Below are positions 1 through 13,100 of a stretch of DNA of 64,000 nt, piece after piece. Position 1 is the first letter of the stretch. The number at the start of each line of letters is the position of its first letter. Position numbers and translations under genes: made by a program. This DNA comes from Trametes villosa (Eukaryota; Basidiomycota; Agaricomycetes; Polyporales; Polyporaceae): positions 1-64,000 of the forward strand of contig PUDQ02000032.1 in NCBI GenBank assembly GCA_002964805.2, in the 5' to 3' direction. The notes beneath the pieces were generated by a model. That model had not been told where the DNA came from. It saw nothing but the letters and a program-made list of their open reading frames with translations, and did no database searches.

Positions 1-560
1 GTTCCCAGAAAATGCGCCAGACGCACACGCACCCACACGCACAGAGGCGCAGCGGGGTGTGTCCCGCCCAGCGCGCAGACGCACTCCAGCTGCCGAGCGC
101 ATGCGCAGAGACACAGCAGCCGGTGCCGTGGGCGCAGACGCACCGCCGCCGTGGGGCACATTCCCAGAAAATGCGCCAGACGCACGCGCACCCACACGCA
201 CAGAGGCGGAGCACAGAGGCGGAGCGGGGCATGTCCCGCCCAGCGCGCAAACGCACTCCGGCTGGGGTGCGCATGCGCAGAGACACAGCGGCCGGTGCCG
301 TGGGCGCAGACGCACCGCCGCCGTGGGACAGAAAATGCGCCAGACGCACATGCATCCACACGCACAGAGGCGGAGCGGGGCGTGTCCCGCCCAGCGTGCA
401 AACGCACTCCCGCTGCCGTGCGCATGCGCAGAGACGGGGAGGCTGGTGCCGTGGGCGCAGATGCACCACCGCCGTGGGGCAGAAAATGCGCCAGACGCAC
501 ATGCACCCACACGCACAGAGGCGGAGCGTACACATCCATGCACCTACTGGCGCGCAGTGT
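1..560. repeat. GC-rich tandem minisatellite, unit about 150-165 bases
   Basis: The block AATGCGCCAGACGCA starts at 11, 170, 334 and 485. Each copy is followed by the same order of sub-blocks: ACACGCACAGAGGCG, TGTCCCGCCCAGCG, GCATGCGCAGAGAC and GGTGCCGTGGGCGCAGA. Unit length varies (159, 164, 151), so copies carry small indels. Long reading frames cross it in several frames only because the repeat is GC-rich and poor in stop codons. The array may continue beyond the left edge. Confidence 0.9.
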
Positions 561-887
561 CCCGCCCTGCCCTTGGTGTAGACCCGTCACTGCTGCCGTG
601 CACATCCCAGAGCACTCTGCCAGAATTCTGTGTTCTAGACTACTCGAGCAGTCACAGTTGCGGCCATGCGCGTCCCATCGTATCCTGAGCTGTTGCAACT
701 CCCACACATTGTGAATCCAGCGTGTAACACAGCCCTCACACCACTTTGTGGACATACCTGCAAATACTGTGCGTTAATTCCATTGTGTTACAAACTTGGC
801 CGTAGTGCTCTTCGTCATCGCAGCCCATTGTTTTGCACCTCCGCGTAGCATAAGCAAATTTTGGCTGCAATAGCCCCATGCATAACC
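561..887. other. Intergenic, no gene seen
   Basis: Unique, less GC-rich sequence between the minisatellite and the 3' end of the minus-strand BAH-PHD gene. It probably includes that gene's 3' UTR. I see no coding exon or RNA gene. Confidence 0.5.
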
Positions 888-2327
888 CTACAGACCTGAC
901 TTGCAACGAGGACAAATGTAGTAAGAAGGGATCTTCAGCTGGCTGAACTGCCAAATACGCCGTTCCAGCTCTACCTCAGTCGTCTCCCCATCTTCATATC
1001 CAAGAACACCTTTCATCCACTCCTTGCTCCCTATATCCTCCTGGCCCTGGGCCCACCCCTCCCGGGCTGCCTTGATTGCCCTCTCGAATGACAACGGATG
1101 GTCGGAGTACTCATGCTCCTGGCCCACCCAAAAGGCAAGGGGTGCACGTTGGATTGGGGAGCAGAGGAGTTTCGCCAACAGAGGATACCCGTGCTGATCC
1201 TCGTGCTGCAGCATATCTTGTCCTTTCGCAAAGGTTATCGGCCAAGCAGGGACACCGCCAGACGGGAACCGTTCGACGCATACTGCATGGAACCACCGCT
1301 GGCAACCGGGATGGTCGCAAAATCGGATAGCGTCCCTTCCTGGTGTGTACGTGCGCCCCAGTGTGCAACCGTCGTCCCAGCAGATCTGCTGGTGCACCTA
1401 CCATGCAAGTGAGAATTATATCCTGCAACCAATGAACAACACCTACCTGCAGCCACACGTGGCCACTGTCCTCAATTCGAAGCTTGTCCCCCCGTGTGAA
1501 GGTGTCGTTTCGCCCAAGAGTCCGTAGATCCGTGGTACCCATGGTGAATTGTACCATAGGGCTCTTGCCAAGAATGACATCCACAGGGTTGATGGTGAAG
1601 TGGTTTGAGTATACGAGCTCCGCAGATGACAAAGTCGTGACGTAGGCTTTGATCTTGCTGCTGGTGCGCAACTCTGCGAGATCGGTTGGGCGGTAGAACC
1701 ACGTAAGTTCAGCAAACCGCTGCTGGCAGTATTAGAAAAAAAAAACCCCTCAAAATGTGTTAATACTCCATACCTGCCCTTTGTGCTCTCGCAGTGAGGT
1801 CACCCGTGCGTGCCACAGCTCCTGGACTTGACAGGTGGCTTGTGTCCTGGTCCATGATAGAAGAGCTCGACCTCCTCAACTTCGCTGTCTAGGGATTCCT
1901 CCTGGGCATCCCGAATGGCTTGAGAAGGGGGTGCCGATGTGACGCGCCCCAACATGCTCGCAACACGGCAGGCAGAGACACTGTCATCATTATCCTGCAG
2001 AGCTGTCCCACTGGGGTAGGTGACGATCCTATATCTATGTTAGCCATGTGCACCCAAAGTCTGGGGGCCACTCACAGATCGCCCACTCGGATGTTTTCTG
2101 AGCTGGTCCCATCGACTGACAGTACTGTGTGCATGTCAACAAAAGGCGGAATAATGTAAAACAAATTGGCACTCACATTCAACGCTTTCAATCGATGAGT
2201 ACACTGCAAAAACAGCGGGGGGGACAGCATGCTCCCCTGCTGTATCGTGCGCTTTGGTTATGCGCCGCCGGCCTTTGGTACGGCGTGGCGAGGACCTTTG
2301 TGCCTTTCGCTGCTTATGCCCAGCCAT
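888..2327 (-). CDS. BAH domain plus PHD finger protein (chromatin reader)
   Basis: Six exons join in phase: 2177-2327, 2076-2115, 1872-2010, 1774-1821, 1447-1722 and 888-1397, giving 387 residues. The N-terminus is basic (MAGHKQRKAQRSS). A BAH domain follows (about residues 50-210), recognised by ENIRVGDL, HARVTSL, the hallmark TWFYRPTDL and SAELVYSNH. A C4HC3 PHD-type zinc finger occupies the C-terminal half: CWDDGC, FCDHPGC, RWFHAVCV, then a long insert before the last pair in YYICPRC at the extreme C-terminus. BAH and PHD modules bind nucleosomes and histone tails, so a nuclear chromatin-binding role is inferred. The junction between exons 3 and 4 uses a weak donor (GTCGAG, or GTTGAG 6 bases earlier, also in phase). 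The gene is divergent from the unknown gene at 2591, with about 260 bases between start codons that must hold both promoters. Confidence 0.85.
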
Positions 2328-2590
2328 GCCAGTCGAGGACGAGTTAAAGTGCCTTGTGAGTTGCAGGGGTGTATTTATAACCGGGCAAGAAGGAACCCTT
2401 TGCCCTGGTCACTGTGAGAATATTCCTGATGGAGCAAATTTTCCATCAAAAATTTGTGCCTAACTGTGATGCACCTTTGATGGACACTGCCTCATGTGTC
2501 CCGCGCTGTGCTTGTGTGGTGACTTATATAGAAGCCTGCTCGTCTTGCTGCTATACCCTGTCCCATCATTAGCAGCCTGCACTTCAGATC

Positions 2591-4314
2591 ATGGCGCTCC
2601 AGCCCTCTCGTCTTGATTACATCAAAGCTGGCATGGCTGAGATCATTCAGGATAAGCATACTCCATCTAGCCAAGCACTTTGGAACGAGGTCGGGGAAAT
2701 CCCTGCCCTGGACACTTCGCAAGATAATGTTGCCGCCGCTTCTGGTATGTCTTTCAGATCGATCGTATATCACACGCATCATTGACGATGATGTTAACCG
2801 TCCAGCCAAACCTCAGGATGAGCCCATGGAGGAAACTGGCAGATCTTCTCAATCACAGTCAAAAATCTCTGGATGGGAATCCGACTCTCAGGTCTCCAAG
2901 TGGGGGCCTGAGCCTCAAGGTTCTCAGCTCCACCCATCCTTATCTGCTATGAGTGAGGACACCTGGGTGGCGGTTGTCCAGCAAGCGTTTGTACATGCCG
3001 CCGCCGTTCCCGTCAACGACGGTGATGGAAAATGTATGATATTTGCTTGTTTACTTGTTTGCCTAAGCTGATAGTCGTCTCAGGGAGCAAGATCCTCATA
3101 CGGGACCTTTACGCCAAACACTTTCAGGAGCGATGGGAAGATTTGATCAAAGCACCGCAAGGAGGCCCTTCCTTTGCTGATCTTTATCAATTGGAAGCAC
3201 CCAGCATCGTGCGTTGGTTTTCATATTGCTGCTCCTTCCATCAGTAATATCTCGGCCCAGAACCCTAGAGGCGTAGTCACCCCATTCCCTGGGAGAATCG
3301 ATCTGGTCCTTACACAGGCCTACACTGCAATAGCAACACAGGCCGGTTGTTCTGTCTCCTTAGCGTTTGGCTACTCTCTCAAAAAGGCGAGTTGGCCTGC
3401 CTGTTCGGCTGCTCTCTCTTACTAAATCGAGCTCTAGATCACCATCGCTGGATGCATTTTTGGTCTTGTGCTGAAGAAGAACATGCTCTGGATAACGATG
3501 GGTGAAAATCTGCACAAATCGTGCAAGATTCGGGTCATCAGACCGAGTGCCGAGTTTACATATGCCGATGAAGACGGCGCCGTGAAATGTGTCTATCAGT
3601 GAGTGCTTTGATTCATTGTCCTTTGACGTCGATTACTCATTCAATGGCTGACAGGCTCGGCGACTGGATCCTGGCCACAGGCCTTGTGGAACTCTGCCAT
3701 CACACAGAATCTACCCAGCGCATGATGGCCTCTTCCACCCTCCCGGTCTGTATCTCAGAAGAACACACCAAGCATCACAACACATTTGCAAATCGTTTCC
3801 TGGATGCAGCCTCGGAGTGCATGATGAATGTGAGCTGCCCATGCTCCCGTGCAACACCAATGCTGACTTACTGTCAGCTTCGTATCGAAGTTCTCAACGG
3901 GGTGTTCAGAAGGTTATTCGCGGACACCCCCGTTTTTTTAAACTACATCCTTTCCTCCGAAGAAGATCACTCCTTCGAAGCGGTCCATAATGTGTCGTCT
4001 ATCCTCATCCAGGTTCTCAAAAGGGGTTGGCAGCGTCACCCTTACGACATGCACAACATAACCTACTGGTGTCGCAAATTTGCACAAAAGCTTTTTGTCA
4101 ACCAGCTGCTTCACCCGACCCTCATAGCGTGCGTGCCACCTCCCACCCTTGAAGTCTTTTTCATCTCATTGCATTTTTAACATGCAGCCATGGCATTTCG
4201 TTAATGCTAGCGAGGGGATGCATAGGAGAGACATGGCTCGAGAATACGGTCTGGTGGTGGTACAGAGGTGATGAGGTTCCCGAGTCCATGGAGTTCTATG
4301 GAGACGTAGAGTAG
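2591..4314 (+). CDS. Unrecognised multi-exon protein, about 450 residues
   Basis: The start MALQPSRLDYIKAGM opens a chain of about eight exons separated by introns of about 47-61 bases that keep one frame to the TAG at 4312-4314. The first 150 residues are Ser/Gln-rich and probably disordered. A folded-looking part follows, with the blocks KILIRDLYAKHFQERWEDL, RGVVTPFPGRIDLVLTQAYT, IRVIRPSAEFTYADEDGA, FANRFLDAASECMM and SSILIQVLKRGWQRHPYDM, ending in EFYGDVE. The intron at about 3398-3437 seems to use a GC donor (GCGAGT) with a good branch site and is the least certain junction. I recognise no family or catalytic motif. It sits between the BAH-PHD gene and the Ulp1-like gene, so it may be co-inherited with them. 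Confidence 0.65.
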
Positions 4315-4557
4315 CATCTCTTTGTCGCCTGCAACCTAAACACATTCTCTGCTCAATGTTTCATCTGCATAAGCCTACACGATCATAAACCTCAGTGCCA
4401 TCAATTCACCCCTTGATCAAGCTGCGCCCTTGGCAACGGCTGTGTATAAAGAGAGCACCCACATCAGCTGCATGGTCCCCTGTCCACCCGACTACACACC
4501 TCCCTGTATGTGTTTTGTTGAGCAATTCTGGAGGCTGCTAACACCCTTTAAGCAGAT

Positions 4558-7500
4558 ATGTCCCAGCCGACGCTCGATCTGAACCTCCAGGATAATCCTG
4601 ACAATGACTCTCCTCTGGCTGGTCTGTTTGATCCGACTCCTGTCGACTACGCGGCCCTCGTCGACCGGATGGACATTGATTGGAGCCGTTGTGGCCCTAA
4701 CAGCAGCAGCGTCATCAACAATCCAACCCGTCGCATTCAGGGTTCCGCTGCTGCCCTGCTCCGTGTTTTCCGGAACTTCAGCTCTGAAGGCGGCTTTACT
4801 CTTCCAGAGGACTCTATCGCTTCTCCTAGTGTACATGGTCCTCAATCACCTAGTGAGCTTGCATAATTGGGCACCAAAACCTCATGCTAACGCTGAACAC
4901 CTCTGCAGTGCCAATGTCTGTCGACACTACTCCTCGGAATGGGAAAAAGCAGGCCACCCCGGTTCTCTTTGCCTATGCAGAGTGGCACCCGGAGCCTGTC
5001 AGATCCCTCCGCACCGACTCTCAAGTTGCCGCATTCACCCGCATGCTGCGCCAGGAAAGCATGCCTCCCAATCCCCAGACTTCTCCAGACATTCCTTTGC
5101 GCAGCAGGGCCAGTCATCGTCGGCGTCCTGCAGCACTGGTCCATCCGTTGACCTCCCCGGAGCAACCGCTCGCAGCCCAGTTGCACCTGCCACCCAACAG
5201 GGTGTCCCGTGCACGTGTACGCCAGCGTGCGGCCTCGTCTGCTAGTACCTCCTCATCCGGCTCGTCTGTCAATCCGTCGAGTGATGAAGATAGCACTGGT
5301 GATGAGTACTCCCCTCCCCAGCCTGAGCGCATTACCAGTCCTCCCCGCTCGCCCTCGCCCGTCGGCCATGGACCTGGTGCACAGCAACACTTTGCCGAAG
5401 TGGGTGTTGATCTACATGGTAAGACCTTTTACACGCCCCACCTTGGCTGAGCTGACCGTCCACGAAGCCAAGTGTCTTTCAAGCCCGATGCTTTGGCAAC
5501 CTGCCGCCCTCCACTTCGACTCCCTGGAAAGGGGGGCTTGGATCGACCTGGCTGTCCTCAACCTATACCTGTACTACCGCTGGACACGTGAGCCTGGCTG
5601 CCCCATTCGATACCTCACTCACGACATTATCGGAGACTGGCACGGGGCTGGCTCTCTTGCCTACATCAACCGCATGCAAGAGCACGTCATCCCAGATTTC
5701 CGCCACAACTACGGATTGCCCTCTGCAGACGGTCTTCCTGTCGTCCCCCTCGTCTTCGCCTGTCTACACCAAAACCACTTCTTTCTCGTCCTCATGGACC
5801 ACATGCACCACCGCATCTGGGTCATTGGCCGCAGCAGCAGGTTGCCCGCCGCCGGGAAGGTCGCCTCTGATCGCTGGGCCGACTGGGATGGCCCCGAAGT
5901 CTACAAACACGTCTGCTACCTTCATGGCTGGGACGCTGGTGACACTGATTTGGTGCGCACCTATAGTCTCGTTCTCCCCCAGGATGGCGTCAACTGTGGC
6001 CCTGTCGCGATTTGCGCCGCTCTTTGGATATTCAAGCACGGCCTTCAGCTCGGGTCTGACAACATGCCTGGCTTGCCTCCACCCATCTGTCCCCATCTCA
6101 TCCGCCTTTCCGTCTTGCTTGAGCTCTCTCGCATGATCTCAATCTGCAAGACTGACTTTGAACGCTTCAAGGAGAGCAGCCCTCGGGAGTGGAATCTCGC
6201 CTCAAATCCCACTGGGCAGCCCAACATGGAGTGGGAGATCATGGAGGACGCCCGCATCGCCTTGCCGCAAGTCTTACCCAACCGTGTTGTTCACCACCCT
6301 GCCTACACCAGTCTTCGTACCACGATCCCCCTTTGCCCCGTCTGCTCTGCCGCTGGACCCCTCTACATGGCCTACATGCGTGTCCTTCAAGACGGAGGTC
6401 ACGAAGGGCCTGATCTCATGGACGTTGACGACCCCTTGCCAAAAACTGCTGTTCAGGGTGATCTCCGCACCGAGAGGCGTGTCTGCCCTGTCTCTTCGGC
6501 CGAGCTGGATGGTTCCGATATCTCTTCAAAACCTCTCGACCTCATCATCGGCCGCGTGCGGCGCCACCATCCGAAGTACAAGGGCATTCAAGACGTATCC
6601 CTCAGCAACCCGAAACGCTTTCCTAGGCCCACCGAGCCCCTTCCTCTTCCCCCCTTCTATCAGGAGACCTGGATCAAGCACAGCGACACCTTCGACGACT
6701 ATCACACTGGCCCTACCCGCGAGGAGATGCTCGTCGAAAACAAGCAGCTCGGCGACATCCACGCCATGTACACCATGGATCCGATCGCCACCTACATCGC
6801 ATCCTCTAGCTGGACCCGCTTTGCAGACCAGGGCATGCGTCTCCTCGCCGGATACGCTCACATGCACTACCTCAGGGAGCCCTGGGAGGTTCATGCGCAC
6901 ATCCTTCCTTGTCCCCGCCCAGGTCCTCATCCCTCGCGGTACTTCTACCTGCTCTATGCGCAGCGCCTACAGGACGAGTACCTGAAAGCGAGGCGCTCGG
7001 TGGCGGCCGATTTTGCTGGCAACCCCATCCTCGAGTTTGTTGGCAGCGTCCCTGCAGACATCGCCTTCAAGGGTCTCAAGGACATGATGCAAAGCTACCA
7101 GGAGGGCAATCCGGGCTGCACAGAGAACCTGGACCTGTTCGTCCGCGGGTCAACTGCTGACCAGAAGCGGGTCTGCCTAGACCTCGAACGCGACTCCGTG
7201 GACGTACCTCTGGAGGACATCCTGGTCGACATCGACATCGACAGCATCATTTGGGTCACGCAGACTCTGCAGTTCAGACACGGCATCGACCTCGCCATCA
7301 CCCCCACTGTCGGCAAGACCCCCCCTATCCGCAAAAACAACCACGTCTATGTCAATGTCCTTTATCCCCCAACCGATCAGGAGCGCTTCTCTGGTCAGCG
7401 CGAATGGGTCGAAAACATCACTCCCCTCAGCATCGTCCCCCACACCGTCTTTGGAAAGATCTCGGACAGCAGCTCTCCAGTTCACATCCTCATCTGCTTT

Positions 7501-9960
7501 CCACGCATGCTTCACAGACACGAGGCCCGCGGAACGTGGGAGGCCTTGATTCCCTTCGAGGTCCAGAGGATGTTTTGGAACGAGGTCCTCCTTCCTGCTT
7601 TGCTCCAGCACGCCGAACCGGGGCTCGAGCCGTACATACCTGCCACTGTCGACGAGAACCTCATGCGGGCTGGCTCCAAGCAGCAACGGAAGGGCGCTCA
7701 CTTCAAGGCCAAGACAGTGAACGTTCAGCCTCACACCCTCGCCAAGGTACAGGCGACGATGCGAGACATCATCCAGGACAATCCTGAGCTCAGTCTCTAC
7801 GGCTCCTTCTACTTCGTCCTCGATGCAAAGAACCTCAAGCTTCAGACCCGCATGACCCTCCACGATGTCAAGACGTCTTCCTCCCCCTGGAGCAAGCTTA
7901 AGCTCTGCCACCCCTGTCTCGACCTTGACTACATGGTGGACCGCAAGAATGGCGAGCTTCACATAGACATCGCCTACTCCTTTACTCCCAATCCCAAAGC
8001 CACACGTACCCATCTTGTCGGCCTGTGGCGCTTGGACGTCCTCGAAGACTCCTTTGGTGCTGGCGGATATACCAAGGGTACCCTTCACAACATCGCCTCT
8101 CTCTCCCGCTATGGTGCTCTGCAGGCGCCCATGTCCCGCGAGCGCTCCCAGCTCTCTCATACTGTCTTCCGCTCGGCGTACAACCTCCAGTATGAAGCCA
8201 TGCGGTCCTCCGACAATGTCCCCTACTTTGCAGAAGACGGCGACGCTTACGAGGTCAACGAGAGCTACCACACCGAGTGCAACCGGCGCATCAGCGTGTT
8301 CCGAGGTAACGCTCAAAACACCACCTACGGGGTCCGCGACGAGTACCGCATTGGCGGTCAAGCTCTCCTTGCATTTTTGGAGGGTTGGCAGGACAAGGTG
8401 AGCGCTACATACTTTTGCTGACGCTGCCACAGTTCGCTCACATCTGCCCAGACCAAAGAGTTTCTTTCCTGCAATCCAATTCTATGGGTGAGGTCCCAGC
8501 ACTGGTTTGGGTACCTCGCTGCACGTGTGGAGACCCTACAGTCCCTGCAAATCCGTCTCAGCATGCTCCAGCCTCCAAACTACGCCATCCTCACCTCCCT
8601 CATCAGCCACCTCATTCGCGAGGTCTCTAGCACCCACACCATCCCTCCTCAGCATGTCCGTGCCTCTCTGGCTCACCTTCAGGCCCAGTCGATCATCAAC
8701 AACTACGGCACCCTCTTCTTGCATGAGCTCGACATCTCTGCCATTCCAATGCTCCCCTCCATCCAGGAGGAAGACGATGAAACCGTGTTACGCACCATGA
8801 ACATCACCACCGAGGCCCGGAAAAATGTCCAGAAACGGCGTGTTCAGCCCATCCCTGACGTACCATCCATCGGCTATCCTCTTGGCCCAACCCCGACCTG
8901 GACTGCCGTTGCAGATGCGATTTCCTCCCACCCAGAAGGCTTCGTGCAGCAGTATCAGTTTGACCTCTACATCCCTCATTCAGCCCGGGCAGCCCACCTC
9001 TTCATTCAGTTCACCTTCCACGCCTGGTCGCTGCTCAGTACCGCCTGGCTCGTCGCTCCCACCATCCCCTACCCTTCCTCTCTTGAGCATGCCATGGAGT
9101 TCTGGACTATCGGTATGGCACGTGGAACCATTGCCAGAGTTGCCTTTGAGGCGACCAATGGTGGTCTTTCGGGCCCTGTCCAAGGCCACAGGGAGCTATC
9201 CTTCAAGGAGAGAGCAAAGCTCTTCTTTCCTCCCCCCGGGCACACTGTCCCATCTGGATCTCAGTGGTGGTTCCTTCTCAACGTCGAGGTGGGATATATC
9301 AACGAGTATCACAGAACGCTTCACGACTCGTCCGACGAGGTTGCCCAAGACATCAACGATGCTCTCGGCCACATCTTCTCCCATCTTCAACTCCTCCCCT
9401 ACGCGCTCGCTGGCACTCCTACCTCCCATGGATTCCTTTGGAAGCAGGACAAAGATAGTGTTCGTCTCGTCGTCAATCCCCGGTACTACCGCATGGTCTC
9501 CATCGGAACAGCGCGGCGCAAGCGCACCAACACACGTCGGGTCACCCTCTCGAGAGCAGACTTTCTCAAGAGGATCTCCAGTAGCGACAAGGGTGGAAAC
9601 AGCAACATGGGCGCCATCAACAAGTTCCACCAGATGCTACGGCAGAAGTCGGCCAAGAGAGTCAACTCGAAGCGCTCTGGAGCTGCTCGCAACGCACGTG
9701 ATCCTCCCCGACCAGTAACCAAGTCTGGTACTGTCCGTCACGCCAATGAGGTCGCTGACCAAGACGTGTCCCTTGACGATGATCAAGACGAGGAGAACAG
9801 GGATGGCCAGAATGAGGATGAGGATGTGGATATGCTTGATGCAGGTGACCTAATGGACGATGAAGGCCCTGAAGCAGATGAAGATGATGTGGCTGAGGAG
9901 TTGGAGGTGGAATGGGCCATGAAGTCTGATGACGTGGATGAGGACATGTATGTAGATTGA
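4558..9960 (+). CDS. Very large protein with C48/Ulp1-like protease domain
   Basis: Four exons join in phase: 4558-4852, 4909-5418, 5468-8397 and 8452-9960, giving 1747 residues. Residues 1-270 are Pro/Ser-rich and disordered. An Ulp1/SENP-like cysteine-protease fold is visible from about 300 to 460: HQNHFFLVLMD supplies the His (H372) and QDGVNCGPVAI supplies Gln440 and Cys445. C48 enzymes cleave SUMO or ubiquitin-like modifiers. By simple spacing, the catalytic Asp position (17 residues after the His) is Gly389, in RIWVIGRSS, so activity is doubtful. The remaining 1280 residues match no family I know. The last 60 are strongly acidic (runs of Asp and Glu). A shorter acceptor at 8432 would give a 35-base intron, so the 8398-8451 intron is preferred. 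Ulp1-like domains are common in fungal transposon-linked genes, but no transposase motif is visible here. Confidence 0.75.
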
Positions 9961-10110
9961 TAGTTAGTATACTTTCGTACATGCAGCTGCAACCTTGCAC
10001 CGACAATGTACTAACTGCAGTGCAATCACCGCTCCGTTGGTGCTGCTGCACTTACTGCATAGGACCCCCTTCCAGTGCAAAGGAGCTTGTGCAGACCTGG
10101 GGCCTAGTGG
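9961..10110. other. 3' flank of the Ulp1-like gene
   Basis: Short unique sequence between the TGA of the Ulp1-like gene and the start of the tandem-repeat block. It probably includes the 3' UTR. Confidence 0.4.
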
Positions 10111-13100
10111 CGCGTGCCCTGCCGCTGCCGCGCGCAGGGTGGCCAGCACGATACCACAATACCCATTGTGGGCCCCCGCCCACCCACACCCTCTACTGGT
10201 GGTGTGTGGCGCGCCACCGCCACACCCATTGTTGGCCCCCGCCGCACCCACACCCGTCACCAGTGGCGCGTGGCGCGCCACCGCCAGCCGCACGGCGATG
10301 AGCGCACCACCGCCACACCCATTGTGGGCCCCCGCCGCACCCACACCCCCTACTGGTGGCGAGTGGCGCGCCACCGCCAGCCGCACGGCGAGTGGCGCGC
10401 CACCGCCACACCCATTGTGGGCCCCCGCCAACCCGCACCCCCTACTGGTGGCGAGTGGCGCGCCACCACCTCACGCTGGGTACAGGTGGAGAAACCAGAA
10501 GGATCCAGCACCTCGAGCTCATCCAGAGACTGCGGTCTCAGAGACTGCGGGTGAAGATCACAGTAGAAGTGATCATCCAGCTTGACGAAGGCCTCTGCCT
10601 CCCATGCCGAGGCAAGGCAGACAAACCCACACCCTTCACCAGTGGCGCGTGGCGCACCACCGCCACACCCATTGTGGGCCCCCGCCGCACCCACACCCTG
10701 CACCAGTGGCGCGTGGCGCGCCACTGCCAGCCGCACGGCGAGTGGCCCGCCACCGCCACACCCATTGTGGGCCTCCGCCCACCCACACTCTCTACTGGTG
10801 GCGAGTGGCACGCCACTGCCAGCCGCACGGCGAGTGGCGCGCCACCGCCACACCCATTGTGGGCCTCCGCCCACCCACACTCTCTACTGGTGGCGAGTGG
10901 CACGCCACCGCCAGCCGCACGGCGAGTGGCGCGCCACCGCCACACCCAGGCCACAGGGCCCACACTCTACTGGTGGCGAGTGCACGCCACCGCAGCCGCA
11001 TTTGGCGAGTGGCGCCGCCACCGCCACACCCATCGGGCCGCCACTATTCTCTACTGGTGGCGAGTGGCCCGCCACCACCTCACGCTGGGTACAGGTGGAG
11101 AAACCAGGAGGATCTAGCACCTCGAGCTCATCCAGAGACTGCGGTCTCAGAGACTGCAGCTGAAGATCACAGTAGAAGTGATCATCCAGCTTGACGAAGG
11201 CCTCTGCCTCCCATGCCGAGGAAGGGCAGACAAACCCACACCCTTCACCAGTGGCGCGTGGCGCACCACCGCCACACCCAGTGTGGGCCTCCGCCCACCC
11301 ACACCCTTCACCAGTGGCGCGTGGCGCGCCACCGCCACACCTATTGTAGGCCCCGGCCACACCCACACCCCCTACTGGTGGCGAGTGGCACGCCACTGCC
11401 AGCCGCACGGCGAGTGGCGCGCCACCGCCACACCCATTGTGGGCCTCCGCCCACCCACACTCTCTACTGGTGGCGAGTGGCGCGCCACTGCCACACGCAC
11501 GGCGAGCGGCGCGCCACCGCCACACCCATTGTGGGCCCCCGCCCACCCACACCCCCTACTGGTGGCGCGTCGTGCGCCACTGCCACACGCACGGCGACGT
11601 GCGCGCCACCGCCACACCCACTGTGGGCCCCGGCCACACCCACACCCTCTACTGGTGGCGTGTGGCGGGCCACTGCCAGCCGCACGGCGAGTGGCGCGCC
11701 ACCGCCACACCCATTGTGGGCCCCCGCCCACCCACACCCTCTACTGGTGGCGAGTGGCCCGCCACCACCTCACGCTGGGTACAGGTGGAGAAACCTGGAG
11801 GATCCAGCACCTCGAGCTCATCCAGAGACTGCGGTCTCAGAGACTGCGGCTGAAGATCACAGTAGAAGTGATCATCCAGCTTGACGAAGGCCTCTGCCTC
11901 CCATGCCGAGGCAAGGCAGACAAACCCACACCCTTCACCAGTGGCGCGTGGCGCACCACCGCCACACCCATTGTGGGCCTCCGCCCACCCACACCCTTCA
12001 CCAGTGGCGCGTGGCGCACCACCGCCACACCTATTGTAGGCCCCGGCCACACCCACACCCCCTACTGGTGGCGAGTGGCACGCCACTGCCAGCCGCACGG
12101 CGAGTGGCGCACCACCGCCACACCCATTGTGGGCCCCCGCCCACCCACACCCTCTACTGGTGCCGAGTGGCCCGCCACCACCTCACGCTGGGTACAGGTG
12201 GAGAAACCAGGAGGATCCAGCACCTCGAGCTCATCCAGAGACTGCGGTCTCAGAGACTGCGGCTGAAGATCACAGTAGAAGTGATCATCCAGCTTGACGA
12301 AGGCCTCTGCCCCCCATGCCGAGGCAAGGCAGACAAACCCACACCCTTCACCAATGGCGCGTGGCGCACCACCGCCACACCCATTGTGGGCCTCCGCCCA
12401 CCCACACCCTTCACCAGTGGCGCGTGGCGCGCCACCGCCACACCTATTGTAGGCCCCCGCCCATCCACACCCCCTACTGGTGGCGAGTGGCACGCCACTG
12501 CCAGCCGCACGGCGAGTGGCGCGCCACCGCCACACCCATTGTGGGCCTCCGCCCACCCACACTCTACTGGTGGCGAGTGGCACGCCACCGCCAGCCGCAC
12601 GGCGAGTGGCGCGCCACCACCACACCCATTGTGGGCCTCCGCCCACCCACACCCTTCACCAGTGGCGCGTGGCGCGCCACCGCCACACCTATTGTAGGCC
12701 CCGGCCACACCCACACCCCCTACTGGTGGCGAGTGGCACGCCACTGCCAGCCGCACGGCGAGTGGCGCGCCACCGCCACACCCATTGTGGGCCCCCGCCC
12801 ACCCACACCCTCTACTGGTGCCGAGTGGCCCGCCACCACCTCACGCTGGGTACAGGTGGAGAAACCAGGAGGATCCAGCACCTCGAGCTCATCCAGAGAC
12901 TGCGGTCTCAGAGACTGCGGCTGAAGATCACAGTAGAAGTGATCATCCAGCTTGACGAAGGCCTCTGCCCCCCATGCCGAGGCAAGGCAGACAAACCCAC
13001 ACCCTTCACCAGTGGCGCGTGGCGCACCACCGCCACACCATTGTGGCCTCCGCCCACCCACACCAGTTCACCGTGGCGCGCCACCGCGCACCACCGCCAC

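Noticed and set aside
1..60. Telomere at the left edge
   Set aside because: No TTAGGG-type repeats; the edge sequence is the 159-base minisatellite.
7177..8430. 417-codon minus-strand frame opposite the Ulp1-like gene
   Set aside because: It is the antisense shadow of a long GC3-biased coding exon with a continuous plus-strand protein.
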